A stretch of DNA of 64,000 bases from Tetrapyrgos nigripes. Taxonomy: Eukaryota; Basidiomycota; Agaricomycetes; Agaricales; Campanellaceae. Every line of letters starts with the position of its first letter. Within the stretch, counting starts at the first letter, position 1. The notes beneath the pieces were generated by a model that had not been told where the DNA came from, ran no database searches, and saw nothing but the letters and a program-made list of their open reading frames with translations. The DNA lies in assembly GCA_013368315.1 (NCBI GenBank), contig JAACJM010000201.1, forward strand, positions 93,271 to 157,270. The letters are read 5' to 3'. The position numbers were made by a program, and so were the translations under genes. This document shows, piece after piece, positions 23,527 through 36,528 of this stretch.

Positions 23527-26500
23527 TAAATTTTATTCGTTAAAGTATCTTATTATCGGTGAACGCCGTGTACACTAATTATAATATTAATCGTAGCGCA
23601 GGATACTTGAAGCCGCCCAAGAGAGGTTATTGAGAGTAGCAAGGAAACGATTCGTTACTGTACGAGGATGTACTGGAGGTAACGAAAGAATGCTATTCCA
23701 TGGATACTACTCGGAAACGAGTACCAACACGAGGCAGGTCGCTGGGAACATTTCTGGGTACGAACTAACTGGTGGAAATCGTCAGCGGCTCAGCTTTGGG
23801 CAGGCAGGCACAACTAACTAGACCCGTTGGCTGGCAGATGGGATGATCTTCACAACTACATATTCACAAAGCTTTCTTTAGTTAGGTTGAGGTTCCAGTG
23901 TTCGTAGATCCGGACCGGTATCGGTGTCAATGCAGAGATAAGAGTGACTATCTCAGAAGGCCAACCTAAAGGATCGTCCGGAGCTGGTGATGACACCAGT
24001 ACTAACAAAAGATTGCGAGGATTCGCTCTAATAGCAGAGACGGTGACAGTTCGTCAGAGAGTATACGTGAAGACATGACCCTGGGCATCATTAAGCAGAT
24101 TCACGAAAAAAGGTCAGCCGGCCAATAACTGGAACCAGTTATCCAAGAATACGCGTATCCATCAAGTACTCATGATAAGTAATCCTTTCTACGGATCCAA
24201 TTCTAGGACATCCCGAAATCAACGCAGCGAAGACCTGGTGCTGATCTTGCAATTGCGACATTGACCTGGAGCATTGAATATTGACCTCTCAGGCCTCAGG
24301 GGTCATTGATGACCAGACTTTGCAGCTTCATTGGCTCAAATTGAGTTCCAGAGGAGCGAGATAGATTTCTAAGAGGATATATTGCGTCTAGTCACTGATA
24401 TACCCTTGAAGACGAGAGTATTTGGCGTCAGAGACGATTGCAAGTTGAAGAGGAGGTGAGAGGAGTGTCCAAGCTGAGGCGGCTGCACGTGTGGCTTTGA
24501 GTCTTGACGCTTTCATCCCGAACCACGACAACCTCCAATGCTACCTTGGAATGAAAAGTGGCACCGAGCACTCTAAAAAACTGACACTCATAATGGGCGC
24601 CCCGTGATTCCAAGAGGGGAATCTACCTATATTTACAGCTGTAGTCGGCCGCTTGACGCGCATATATCATCGTTGGTTTACGACTTTATCTTCCGGAATC
24701 CCAAATGGACGAGGTGCAATCTGTAACGAGCGGAATTCTGAAGATTGGGATCTCCGGATCGTCTAAGTCGTGAAGGCACCTTGCTGACTTGACGACGGTT
24801 TGACTACGTCGAGGCCAACTCGAGTACCAAGAACTTGTACACAGTGAGTGTTTGGCTGTTCCCATTTGTTTTCTGGAGGCTAACAAAGTCCTTCCTATGC
24901 ACAGCGAATCTCACTGGCTTGAAGGGCTGTATGCTGCCCTCGGGATTGCTTTCCACCAATTGGCCAAAATAGTCAATGGTGAGTTTGTCGATGATGACCT
25001 TTCTGTGCTCATTTGCTCATTCCCACAGATTTGTCTCTGTCCTCATCAAACAATTTTTCTGCCGAAGCTATTATGCTTATGCTACCCTCCGTGTGCATTT
25101 GCTTGTCTCCCTCCTGTATCTTCCGGGAAATCTTGGCGATGCTGGGTTTCCCAAGTTTTGCAATAATCCAATGCAGTACTTGCTACTCCACTTCTGGACA
25201 AGAGGTTCATGCACTGCACATCTCCGGTTTGACCGTTTGTTATGGCGGGCCCTGCGTGCTGCCTCAGTCATTGCTGTCCAGCTGCTGGTACGCGTTACTT
25301 GACCTAGAGTTTTCAGTATTGCTGCATTCCAAAATACCGTAATCTGCATGGCGAGACCCGGAGCATAGTGCTTCTGTCCAACCCCCGCGTCACCATGCAA
25401 TCCCGGTAGTGAATTAGGAGTCGAATTAGGGTTTTTGAGACGTGGATCTTGATCAGGACATGAGTAACCAGCTCCTGGTTTCCCAGACGTTGTATACGCC
25501 TTAGAGTCGATGTTCTGTTACGCTCTTGGTCTCCTAGGCACCGCGTATGCCTCAAAGGTTTTACTCTTGCATGGTCCAGCTCCTGACCGGGACCCGCCGA
25601 CAGACACATTAGCACAGGCACTTGCAATATTTCCCGTTCTTCTGTGGTCTAGCTTACCACCCTGGCCGTATGGAAACGCTTCTTGACAATCTTGAAGGCT
25701 TTCCCTCTCTATCCGGTACACCGACGTCGTCGTCTTATGCCTGCTTCGCGCACATTCGTTGGACCGTGTGCAGTATCGTTGGAAGATAGACAATTGCACT
25801 CGACTTATTCGGTTCTGTGGTGGTTTTTGCAGTTGATACGGGCTTCATGGGATGGATGTCATCTTCCAGGCTGGGGGAACGAAGTTATGGGAAAGTGACT
25901 CCTCCAGGGGTTTTGATGGCGGTGCGGTAATATCGATTAATTGGGCGCATCATCGACAGGGCAGGCTCCAGTCCATTTACTGCTATTTTCAGTGTGAATG
26001 TTGCATCTACCCAGCCGCCAAGGTCAAGCACCGAACAGCCCGTTGACGATGAAGGCTGGGGCACGAGGGGTGTGCCATTGACATTTTGCACGGACTGGAG
26101 TAGATCGAGGATATCCATGCTTTGTCCTTCCTTTGACCACTCACTGGGGTCCGCTTCCATGCTCCTCCTTATTCCATTTTTGGATGGAATATATCAAAAA
26201 GAGTGCCACGGTTGGCGACGGGCAAGCGACTAGTATTCAATCGTGTCATCATGACGGCATCCTGATTGAATATTGTGACACGTCTCCCAGCTTTGTTGCT
26301 GCTCTGGCTTTTAGCTTTGAACAGTACAAGGTCTCTATGGCTAATTCAGGACAGTCCTTTAAACTTGCTTGAAGCAAGTACGATACTGCATCTCCCCCAT
26401 TCCTATGCGCCTCCACTCTCATTGAAGACCATCTCGTGTCGCCGCATTACCCCTATCACTAGTTTTCTCGTTACGCTTCTTTCGTCTCTCCTTCGTTCGG

Positions 26501-26900
26501 CAGCACCGATTTTTGCTGTTGCACTGCCTTCGCTTTCCCGTTATCCTTCCATTCCGCACTGGGTGCTATTCCAAAGCCTCGTTGTTCTGTGGGATCCTGG
26601 ATGGAGGTGAGTCAGTGGTGTAACCTGAAAAGTAGTGCCATCATCGCTAATACCCTCACCGCCCACAATAGATCATCTTCTAAAGGAAAACTGCGCCCAT
26701 TCGGGGCTGCAGCCATCATCTACCGTGTGATCTGCTAGGATCTGCTGTCATTAGAAAGGTGTAGATGTCACACTTGCTGGATCACCGTCTTCATCGAGCA
26801 TGACCACGGTTTAAAGCGTCTGTTTGTTATAGCTTGGACAGAGACCGACAAAATCTAAACAAAGAGAGAGTTGTTTCAAGCGTTTTGCACCTACACCACG
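23527..26900. other. gene-poor region, no supportable gene
   Basis: About 3.4 kb of short frames. A minus-strand frame at 26160-25885 (from MEADPSEWSKEGQSMDILDL) and a plus-strand frame near 24976-25302 are somewhat protein-like, but they have no recognisable domain or convincing splice sites. I see no repeats or RNA genes. Confidence 0.4.
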
Positions 26901-27605
26901 ATGTCAGCTCCCATTCATGCTTTTGACGGCATCTGGCTCTTCACCTCACGCGCCGAGCCTGGAGTGATGTGTCTAGCATTCAGTGCCCACCCTACCCAGC
27001 TCTCCGAAATTGCCTCATGCTTTCACTCCGAGTTCTATCAACAGTATTTGACGAGTGATGTTCTCGGCCAACTTCCTCTCCCCGTTCCTGTTCTCCATGT
27101 TTTCCTGGGATCCCAGTTGGACGCCACACATCTAGCTGCACTCAATGCTTTCGTTACCCACAATGCAGCTCAGGTTGAACGTGCTGAAATTCGACTTAGC
27201 ATTGTCCAGGATCATGTTATTGAAACTGTCGATGCCCTCCTGCTGTCTCCTCTCAGGACATTCCGCACCTTCAAGCTCAGGTTCCGATCTCCAGAGGTCA
27301 GCGACTACGTTCAGGTGGATTTCATTCGCAGAGGCGTTGGCACGGATGACATAAGGCTGTCTTCTTCCCTCATGCACCATCACATCGAAATCCTTACCAG
27401 CCGTGCATACCTCGAGCTGGGATTGGAGATCCTCGACAGTCTCGCGAATGTCACTGTAGCAGGGAATGGTCAGACAAAGATTGTGCTGCGTTCTCGTTCC
27501 TTTGCAGAATCTCCCATCTTGTTTCGTGGCGTCGCACCCTTCGACCAACGCATCATCTGGCTAGCATACAGGTCGTGTTTCCCCGATCAGAAGTTGCATC
27601 CCTAG
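26901..27605 (+). CDS. hypothetical protein, 234 residues, single exon
   Basis: An uninterrupted frame starts MSAPIHAFDGIWLFTSRAEP and stops at 27603-27605. It looks like a genuine protein: GVMCLAFSAHPTQLSEIASC, VLHVFLGSQLDATHLAALNA and TFRTFKLRFRSPEVSDYVQV alternate hydrophobic and polar residues as in a folded domain. There is no signal peptide, membrane helix or motif I recognise. The ATG at 26901 was chosen because the upstream extension has no ATG. Single-exon structure is unusual next to its intron-rich neighbours and would fit a retroposed or lineage-specific gene. Confidence 0.6.
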   Translation: MSAPIHAFDGIWLFTSRAEPGVMCLAFSAHPTQLSEIASCFHSEFYQQYLTSDVLGQLPLPVPVLHVFLGSQLDATHLAALNAFVTHNAAQVERAEIRLSIVQDHVIETVDALLLSPLRTFRTFKLRFRSPEVSDYVQVDFIRRGVGTDDIRLSSSLMHHHIEILTSRAYLELGLEILDSLANVTVAGNGQTKIVLRSRSFAESPILFRGVAPFDQRIIWLAYRSCFPDQKLHP

Positions 27606-30173
27606 AGTGCCTTAGAGGTCCATGACCAAACGCGCCAGTCCGCCTTTGAGAGACTTCTCTGTGCTCCGTCGGAATGACTCCATGTCTGCACGGCCATGAT
27701 GATGTTAGATCTATGTAATGCCTACTCTAATTCTCTATTGCTCAACACCTACACAACATCTTTTACGTCTACGTTTACCTGTGTATTATCAGCACTTCTG
27801 TAGTCTATGTACATATTCTATACCTTTTCCATTGCTTAGAATGGATATTGTCTATCGGTTTCTCTGTATCGCGTCTCCTGATTGCGTACGTTACATACCC
27901 ATGTAGTACGCCTTTTCCCTCTCTGCCTCATTCATCAGCTTTAGAGTCCTTAGACATGTGTATCCTATGTAAACTCATGTTGTCTAGACCTCTATGTCAG
28001 TCTTTATCCTGAGATAGTTTTTTTCGTTTTGTCATTTGATCGTTCTGCTAGTGTGCATGCATCAGTACTACACTATCGGGCCGCGAGAATTCGGTTGTCT
28101 AATGGTTCACCGGAATGCCCCTAAGCACGCATGGTGGCTCTCTGGCGCGTTGATCACTAGAGGCTAGTAGACTTTTTTAGCTGTGATTTTTATGCAGAAT
28201 GGAGGATTGGAGAATAAGATTACAAACCGCAGTATCATGAATATCGTCGTCGTCATCCTACCGATCTAAGTGCGCATTACAGCTCGAGAATGGGAGTTGT
28301 GAGACTGAGCTGTGATGAGAGTAGTTTGGAATCGGAAGAAAGGGCCCTTCGAGAAAATAAAAGAAAGATAATTGTCGTCAATCACGGACCGGTGACTCGG
28401 AGGTAACAGGGCGAGCTTTTGGTCAGACCTTGTAGGCCTTCAAAGTACTACTCTATCGGGAAGCCGTTCTCGAGGTGTTGCGGCTGTTTGAACAGCAAGA
28501 TGTTCCAATGCTTGTGTGTCGTCTCGACGCCGTCGAAAGTCGTTGTACGGATTTGTGTCGGAGATGTGCTCATATGTGCGCAGTCCGTGATCCGCCACTT
28601 ATTATTAGTCTCGAGTATCCAGACTATAATACACATCTTGACACATTCGTGTGGTGTATATAACTTATTATACGTATTTTTCTTTTATTTTTCAAAGAGC
28701 AGAGGTCGAATAATTGGACAGACCTAAAACTTTTAAGCTCTGATATTCTGTCGTCAGGAACTGGGGCAGTCTCCAAGTTCAGCCAGGCCTCTGCTCTGCT
28801 CACCTAAAAAAGGAAGAGTACTCCAGTGCCACTCGCGATTGGAACAGCTAGGCTGAGCTTCACTGCCTATCAATCATCAACTACTAGTACCGCAGATAAG
28901 TATATACCGGCGGGAAGTACGGTGCGATGATTCTCCAGCCACAGGCCTCTCAGGCTGCTCAAGCACGAGACCTCGAGTCATATTACAAGACTCCCATGGC
29001 CAGGATCTGTAAGGTTACGGAATGTCCCCGACGGCGTTGGATCGGGGTCAGATGAGAACCCACAACTTCGTGAAAAGGCATAAAGAAAGCTATTAAAGAA
29101 AGCTATTCTGCTTCCTCGAGTCGATCTTGGGCACAAATTCCTTGTATGCATAGGGGAACTTTGACTCTGAAGAATATCTTCCCCGGTAAGTACGAAGTAT
29201 GTACCATGTTACTGTTCATACATAAGTACCTCTGAATCGGGTCTAAATTTTGTGAAAGATATCTGGGGTTCTCTGCAAGTTCTGTATACTAGATACGTAC
29301 TCCGAGTCTGAGGTCACCAAGAGGTCACCTGCTAAGTATACTTCAGTATGCCACAGAAGCGCAGTACTTGAACTGATTTGCATCAGACGACATCTAAGTC
29401 CAGGCAGGCCTAGTTCTTGCAACCTTCTTTGAACAGGAAACTCAGATCCACATAATTACCAACTCTCACGAGGCTCACAAGCCTTTTTCGTAGCTATCCC
29501 GCGATGCGTATGCCATGCGTGGGATGTCAAAGCTCTAAAATCTATTCAGATACTTATACATGTATGTTATGTCCAAGCGGGTCTATCGGGGTATCATCGG
29601 GTCAGACTGTACTGTATAATATTATTCCTGGAATTCCTTGTAATCCTCGATATGGACATAACGTATGTATACATGGACTTAGTGACCGGCGGAACCCTTT
29701 CTCAATGCCGGCGGGAATCAAGCGCATCGGAAGCGGTACCAGCTACGAGTGTGCCACGACGTCGACGCGCGAACCCCAACCACCGAAGGCCTGCCATGTC
29801 TAGGGTGGGTCAAATTTATTGATTTTGAATCCCGACTCAACCATTACACAGCACCTTATTGTGGGACGGCGGGGACCCGGGGTGCAGCCAGATTTTTTAG
29901 CATGTATACACTAGATGTGGCGTCATTGTTGGACAGTCTTTCAAAGCATCACCTTCGACGAACAGGAAGTTACAATAATGATATCGATGTCTGTGTCTTG
30001 TTGTAATACTTTTGGAAGATCGCGCATGGTCCTTAGGAAGGTCCAGAGTCTCAGAATCGATATCAACATCAACACCGACATGACCAGCCTCCTCCCGCTG
30101 CTTCTGTAAACTGAAAATGATCGATCATCAATCAAATCAGTGCTTACAGTAGTAGAACACCAAGTAAGTACTA
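27606..30173. other. gene-poor region, no supportable gene
   Basis: Short frames only. A short direct repeat (AAAGAAAGCTATT twice, about 29085-29111) is the only structure noted. Confidence 0.45.
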
Positions 30174-31225
30174 CACTGTGGACTGCCGGATGGGTGATTT
30201 TCCCCCCACCTTGACCGGGTTTTTAGTAGGTTCTTATAGATATGTTTTCGACAGATTTTACCCCTCTTTTGGAGGGATTAGTACCTTCATCTCAATCGGG
30301 TGATTTTGTCCGCCAGAAAACCCGGTTTGGACCCACCGCCAATTTTCCAAGAATTTCACCCGGTCGGTCGAAATGACACTGTTCCCGGGCAATTCAAGCT
30401 TGGTCCGGCAGGAATCGTTGTACTTTGTTAATCAGTAGAAAGAGAATCGTATTTGGTAGTTGTGAAAGGTGCACTATAGATTTCCGATACAGTGAATACA
30501 AATAGTACATACACTTTCTGCCATTCTGCACGCTGCGCAATCTGTAATATCCCTCCTTCTCCTCGAATATCCTCTTCGCCCCTTGTCATCATGTCGCCTG
30601 CCCATGCCTGGCGGGATACCTGGATTGGATTAACGGTGTTGAAGAGGGGCTTGAGGGGGTTGAGGGCCTTGATGACGTTAACGTTGTGGATTGAGGGTCT
30701 TGAAGACGTTGAGGATTGGAGGTCTTGAGAAAATTGAGGGAGGATCTTGAGGACGTTGAGTATTGAGGCTGTTGAAGACATTGAGGACGTTGAGGTTTGC
30801 ATATTGCCAAACGTTGAGGGTGTTTGAGGAGCGACGGGCTTGCGTTGTGGACAAGTCCAACATTGATGACATAATTTTTTTTGTGGCTTGGTGACTGTAC
30901 AGTCATGGGAAAAATTGGAAATGAGCCTTCTCGCGCACATTTTCTATTGATATGTTTACCACATTCCAGTGCGCTGCGACTATATGCCACTTTACTAGAT
31001 ACAAATTTGGAGGAGGACTTTAGCACAGCCAAAACAGGGGTATTTACCCCTCTCCAAAATCCCTCGTAGAAAATCGCCTGTTCTCCGGGCGAATGTGATG
31101 AGCTCCGTAAACCGAGTGATTTTTCCTCGCAACTTGAATCACTCTTAAGTGCCCCGGTAAGCGAGTGATAGGGTATAATACCCCTGCGTTCGTGGTAAAA
31201 ATCACCCGGCTTGGGTTCCATAGTG
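30174..31225. mobile_element. CACTA-like non-autonomous DNA transposon, 1,052 bp
   Basis: The left end begins CACTGTGGACTGCCGG and the right end, read inward, CACTATGGAACCCAAGCCGG; both run into GGGTGATTTT. The trinucleotide CTA lies directly outside both ends (30171-30173 and 31226-31228), matching the 3-bp target duplication of CACTA/EnSpm elements. GGTGATTTT and AATCACTC motifs recur near both ends as subterminal repeats. No transposase is encoded; the interior is mostly a minisatellite. Ends diverge by some indels, so the insertion is not fresh. Confidence 0.7.
30641..30835 (+). repeat. degenerate minisatellite, core TTGAGGACGTTGAGG
   Basis: A unit of roughly 12-27 bp around TTGARGACGTTGAGG is repeated about ten times with variable spacing. 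On the minus strand it keeps a long frame open (NVLKTLNPQRPQ-type repeats), which is a by-product of the repeat and not a gene. It lies inside the CACTA-like element. Confidence 0.75.
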
Positions 31226-31228
31226 CTA

Positions 31229-33274
31229 GTTCATCACTGATTAATTGATTCCTTGGATATTACGCCGTACGCCCAACGTATCCTTGCTTCAAAGAGCTCA
31301 AATCAATACTTCCTATCCGAGTTCGACGTCGATGATAGACAGTGTCTGTCTGACTCTAATGTATTGTAGTGAACTTGCAATTGGTGACCGGTGACCACTG
31401 GCAAGCTGGCCACGTTGACCATTCATGAACGTCTATTAATGAACAGATTGAAGATCATCATGATTTGGATCGAAGCTGAAGTCCAGAAATATTCTGATCT
31501 AGATTCTTCTTTGATCCTCCTTGTCAAGTATGACTTTGAGTGGTGCGCCATGCCCGACCCCACGGAAGGGGATGGGCGGGAACTATGAATTGACAGCCAC
31601 TGATCTTTGATGGCGGAACGGGAAGTGTAAAGCTTGAATATAATTCATGCTGGTCATCATACGCCTACAGAGGCTGTAGTATACAAAGAAGTTGTGGAGG
31701 CATGTGGGCTCCCGTTTTCGAAGCAGGTAAAAGAAGTACCAGGTGAATCGTGATGAACGATGATTCTGAGCCTCCCCGCTCATGTGCCACAGTGATATGA
31801 TGGAGATCAGTATTTGGGATGTCCTCACTGAGCTTCGAATGAGTAGGTGAGATCAAGACATTTGGAGTGCTATGCAGGAAGGATAACTATAGCTTTGTAT
31901 GAGGTCTGGATGAATATATGCACTTTTATCCAGTATGAAAGAGTCTTATTGACAATGTGTTGCGTAGAGATGCATGATGGAGGTGCAGTACTTTTGGGAT
32001 TGACATTGTACTGACACCGCCGTGACTTCAAGCTGTGTCGACGTCGATACTACTGACTAATTATAAGTCTCATAGACGCGCTCATTGAAGTTGATTCAGC
32101 AGATATTACTTACTATTCCTATTCCTGGATAAAGAGCTCGAAGCTGCTGCAGCTTGCCTGGACATCGATAATACTATGCACTTGTCGGTCCGGATGTGGT
32201 ACACCATATCGTAAATTCAAGACCCGGAGGTCAGATGGACATTGTCAATGATTCCAAGAAAAAGAGGCGGGTGACGGACGTGACGGATGTAGCGGGTGTA
32301 TCTCCAATCTCGATGGATTGGATAGAGATATGAATTATCGATAAAAATGGCTGGACCAGGATAGAGCTAGCGGATGTAAGTACCATGGTGATGACTTGAT
32401 GACCAAACGAACTACGCAAAAAAGACGTGAAGAACGGTTGAAGACTGTTGAAGATAATTTTGGTGGTACTCTGGGAACGTCATCGATACCCTTTAATCAA
32501 GAGATTGAAGAGATTAAACGGTGCGAGGCCCGGGAGATCGTCTGCTCGTAGGAGTTCATAATTGAGTACTTAAGTGGACAAAGGAGATTCGAGGACATAA
32601 ATACTTACATAGCTAGATGCTGCTCATCTCGAGGTTGTTCGAGGAATTCAAGGAGTCAATTGAAAGAGGTTCTACTGTCCCAGACAATTAACTGCGATCA
32701 AGAATTCCGTTTTATGGGGAAATCAAAGTCGGTACCGATGGTAGACATACATCGAAGTCCTCGCGTCTATAGGCGTCTATTGGGTGCCAATGGTCCTGCT
32801 GTCTTCGACGTGGCTTGGGCCAAAATGCTTCACACGTATGTGATACTCAGACTGCGTGTCGATTTATTAGAGTTTAGTGTGACCCAGAGTACTTGTACCA
32901 GAGTCGCTGTGGGCGGATTGAGATCCTGAAAGAGTCAGTTCCTCGGACTAGCTGGAAGAGAGATGACTGAATACCACAGGAAGGACAAATATCAGAATCC
33001 CATGTGGACGAGCAAAGGGTGAGAGTAGAGATACCTGAAAGGAGATTCATTGTAGAAAGGTTGACAACCTTACAAGGTGGGTTGCGCCGGGTAGTTGGAG
33101 GTAAAAATAAAATAAATAAATAAATAAATACCGAAGTGGGTAGGGTGGTGATCGGATATGTACGCGGAGAGTTGTACAACGACGTCGACCACTTCTCGAA
33201 TGCGTTTCCTCTAATCTCCCTCTTCTCTCCCTTTTCCACGCCATTCCCTCTTTCTTTCTCAAAATTTGCTAGAC
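31229..33274. other. intergenic; HSF gene promoter at the right end
   Basis: No gene seen. A short (AAAT)n microsatellite lies at about 33103-33130. The last 150 bp is CT-rich (TCTCCCTCTTCTCTCCC), as common just upstream of fungal start codons. Confidence 0.5.
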
Positions 33275-36200
33275 ATGGACAGCTACAACGATAGTCATTA
33301 CCAACAGGGCCAGCGCCAGCAGCAGGCCTGGTCATCGCATATGATGTCCCAGTCACAACCGTTTCCTTCTCCACCGGCGTCCACTATAGGCGAGCATGCC
33401 CAGCAGCAGCAGCACTACCAATTTACTCCCCAGTCCCAGCAGCAGCCCCAGCCCACGTCTGAGCAGCAGCAGCAGCAGCAGCAGCCTATGCATCACCTCG
33501 GTCGTCTCTCGCTCAACCTCTCGTCGCTGACCGTAGCGTCTCCTACCAATCTCTCACCAATAGGGCCACCACAACAGGCTCCCAGCAACGCCATGTCTCC
33601 CGCGACCCCCATAAGCCCTTCCAATGCGACCCAGGGATATCACCATATAGGTGCACATTCGCAGTTCCAGTTTAACCCGCCTGCTGCAGACCAGATCCCT
33701 TCGACCTCTTCTGCCACTTCTCAAAAGGATTCTCACTCTCCCGAGCGCCCTTATGGCCTTAGAATATCTACACCAGCCTCTGGAGCGTCAGGGTCGCGTT
33801 CATCTTCAACGTCGGCCTCCACATCCACGTCGGGACCTCCGTCGCGCAAACGTTCGTTCACGAGTCAAGCACCTCCGACAAGTACGGTATCTGCTAGTAC
33901 ACCGGGTGCGCCGACTTTGATAGAGGAGAATTATGCCTTTGACGATGGCTCTACGGTACATGATCACGACACGCCTATGGACGACTATTACACGTCCGCT
34001 ACTGGTCCTGGGAATGGCGCTACCAGTGCCAGTACCCCTGGGGGTGGTGGTAGTCCTACTGATGGAGGCAGTGGTGGAAGCGGCGGAGAAGACGGTATGA
34101 GTATGGGTGGAATGATGGGAGGAGGCCCGTCGACTTCGGGAGCTAGCGGTAACGTCGGAGGTGTAGGTAGCAATATGGGTATGTTGGGTAAACCGATGCC
34201 AACGAACAACTTTGTCACCAAGTTGTATCAGTAAGTCCCGCCTTGCCCTGGCTTCTAGCTGACTTGGTATTGATTTACATTCTCTTTACCTAGGATGATC
34301 AACGACCCCAAATCGTCGCATTTTATAACGTGGACCGAACTAGGTACCTCCTTTGTCGTGTCCAACGTTGGTGAGTTCAGCCGGAGCATATTAGGGAGTC
34401 ACTTCAAGCACAACAATGTAAGTCCAGTGTTGCTTGCCGCTACTCGTTTCAGCTTTTAATAGCTCACAATTTTGCTGCGTTAGTTCTCGTCATTCGTTCG
34501 GCAACTCAACATGTATGGCTTTCATAAGATTAATCGGACTCCTCGTGCCCAACGCACCTCTTCTGACGCGCAGACTTGGGAGTTTTCACATCACAAGTTT
34601 TTGCGCGGCAGACCAGATCTACTGGATGAAATTAAGAGAAAGGCGTTGGAGCCGGATCCAGCCATAAAGCATCGAGTAGAGCTGCCTGGAGAGGTGAGCG
34701 TATGTGCTCTCCTTTTTCTTATTCGCTTTCTCTTTCTATCTCTTCGTCTTTGTCTACTGCAGACTATCGGCGGTGTCTTCTCATTTGGTTCCTTTTTCTG
34801 GCGCTCTCTTTCATGAGCCGATGACATCGGGATATATTTATTCCTCGTACGCTTTCGCTGTGGCTCAAATAGCTAAAAGGATGAGGGTATACGCGCTGTT
34901 CAAGGAGTATTATCTCTCATTATACTGCTCTTGGTGCCCTCCAAATTGCTTTCTCTTCGAGATTCCGCGCATATATACCACTTTTGGTGCCATCAGGCGT
35001 CTTTGCACCTATCCTTGGTTGCGCATACCTTTACTCCTTTCCTCTGCTCCTATCTAGACTCTTGCCATTTTTCCCACCGATTTGAGTTTCTGCTTGTGCG
35101 AATATCTGTCTTCTTCTTTCTTCGCCCCATGCCAGGGTCCAGGAATTCTATTCATTGCCGTACCTGCTTCTCACTTCTCGTGCCTTGATCCCTGATCCAC
35201 TCTCGTTAGCCGAATGTGCACAACTAACATCGTGCTTTCTCTTTTCTTTCCATTCTAGGTTGCTGCTCAGCTCGGTCAGATGCGGGAGGAAAACCGACGA
35301 ATGTGGGACCAGCTCGCCGCGGAAAAACGCAAAAACGAACGGATGGTCAATCTCATGGCTCGTCTTTGGGACGTTGTCAATAAAGGTTTTCCCGGAATGC
35401 GTGAGTGTCGACCTGATTTTGTCTGTCAAAAATGCATTTATTTATTAATTTCTGTCTGTTATCTTTGATGGATGGCATGCTCGGTCGGTCGCAGTCCCTA
35501 CGTTCCCTCAAGATGTATTAGACTCGTCGCAATCTGACCAACCCAACATCTACATCACTTCACCGACGTCGGTGACACCCGCTCCAAGATTTCCGCAGCT
35601 GTTGGGCCAGGGTCATTTGGGCTCGAGTATTCATTCGATGAGTAGTCCAAGCTCTAGCCCTACAACTGCAGAGTTCTCGCCCCATATCCATCATATGCAT
35701 AGTGGTCATGGCCATCAAACACACGGACATCACTCACAGCCTCCACCGCACTCGCTGTCCCGTCAACACTCGTTCCCGCACAATACCAACCCGAATTTTA
35801 CTCCACGTTCGGAAAGTCCGAACGACACCATGGAGATGTTTGACGATCCTGCGAATAATAGTGGCGGAGACGGAGACGGACCTCCAGGGAGCAGTGGAAG
35901 TAATGGCAACACTTCAACTGTGACTAGCCCAAGTGTGCCAAGCATGTCGAGTAGTATGACAAGCATATCCAGCTTGGCGAGTCCAGGTGGTGATGGACCA
36001 GGTGATCAACCCGGTGTGGCACCTATCACAGGGCGAAGTGGGACCAAGAGGCAAAGGATCTCAAATGCAGGAGACGATGTTATGGTTGGAATGCCAAACA
36101 TGATGGGAATGATGAATGGAGCTTCTGCTTCTAGTGATTCGTTACTCTCCAATGGCTCCATGGGGGGCATGGGCATGCAGATGGGGAACGGTTTATCTGT

Positions 36201-36528
36201 TGCCTCGATGAATGTGGGTGTGGGCATGGGCATGGGTGGTGGGCTGAACCCTCCAGAGAAAAAGCTGAATAGAGCCAGGAGTGATAGTGCACCGTTGGGG
36301 TACGGAATTACGAGTGGGTTGAACCATCATGGGTCTGTTGGACCAGGAGGGAATACCTGGGGTACTGGAGTTGGTAGACCGAGGAGTGGTAGTGGGTTGG
36401 CAATGGTGCATGGTCATTCTCACGGGAGAATTCCAGTTCCAAATATTGGTACTATGGCAAGGGGAATTCCTGGAAGCGGAAATGCTGGCGGGAATGGCAT
36501 GCCTGGTAACAATGCACCTAGTCGGTGA
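33275..36528 (+). CDS. heat-shock-factor-type transcription factor
   Basis: Five exons (33275-34230, 34294-34417, 34484-34693, 35259-35400, 35495-36528) give 821 residues in frame. A long Gln/Ser/Gly-rich region (Q8 run coded at 33461-33485) precedes the HSF DNA-binding domain at about residues 311-420: [75 protein letters not shown] coiled coil follows ([20 protein letters not shown]) for oligomerisation, then a disordered Gly/Ser/Met-rich tail. HSF proteins bind inverted nGAAn repeats. No Skn7 receiver domain is present. Which fungal HSF subgroup this is cannot be settled by eye. Intron 3 is unusually long (565 nt). Confidence 0.93.

Noticed and set aside
24852..25342. Hydrophobic plus-strand frames that look like a membrane protein
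   Set aside because: Three overlapping frames of equal quality, no start or splice support, and no known family.
30428..31221. 170- and 210-residue minus-strand frames
   Set aside because: They are kept open by the minisatellite and overlap each other in different frames within the CACTA-like element.
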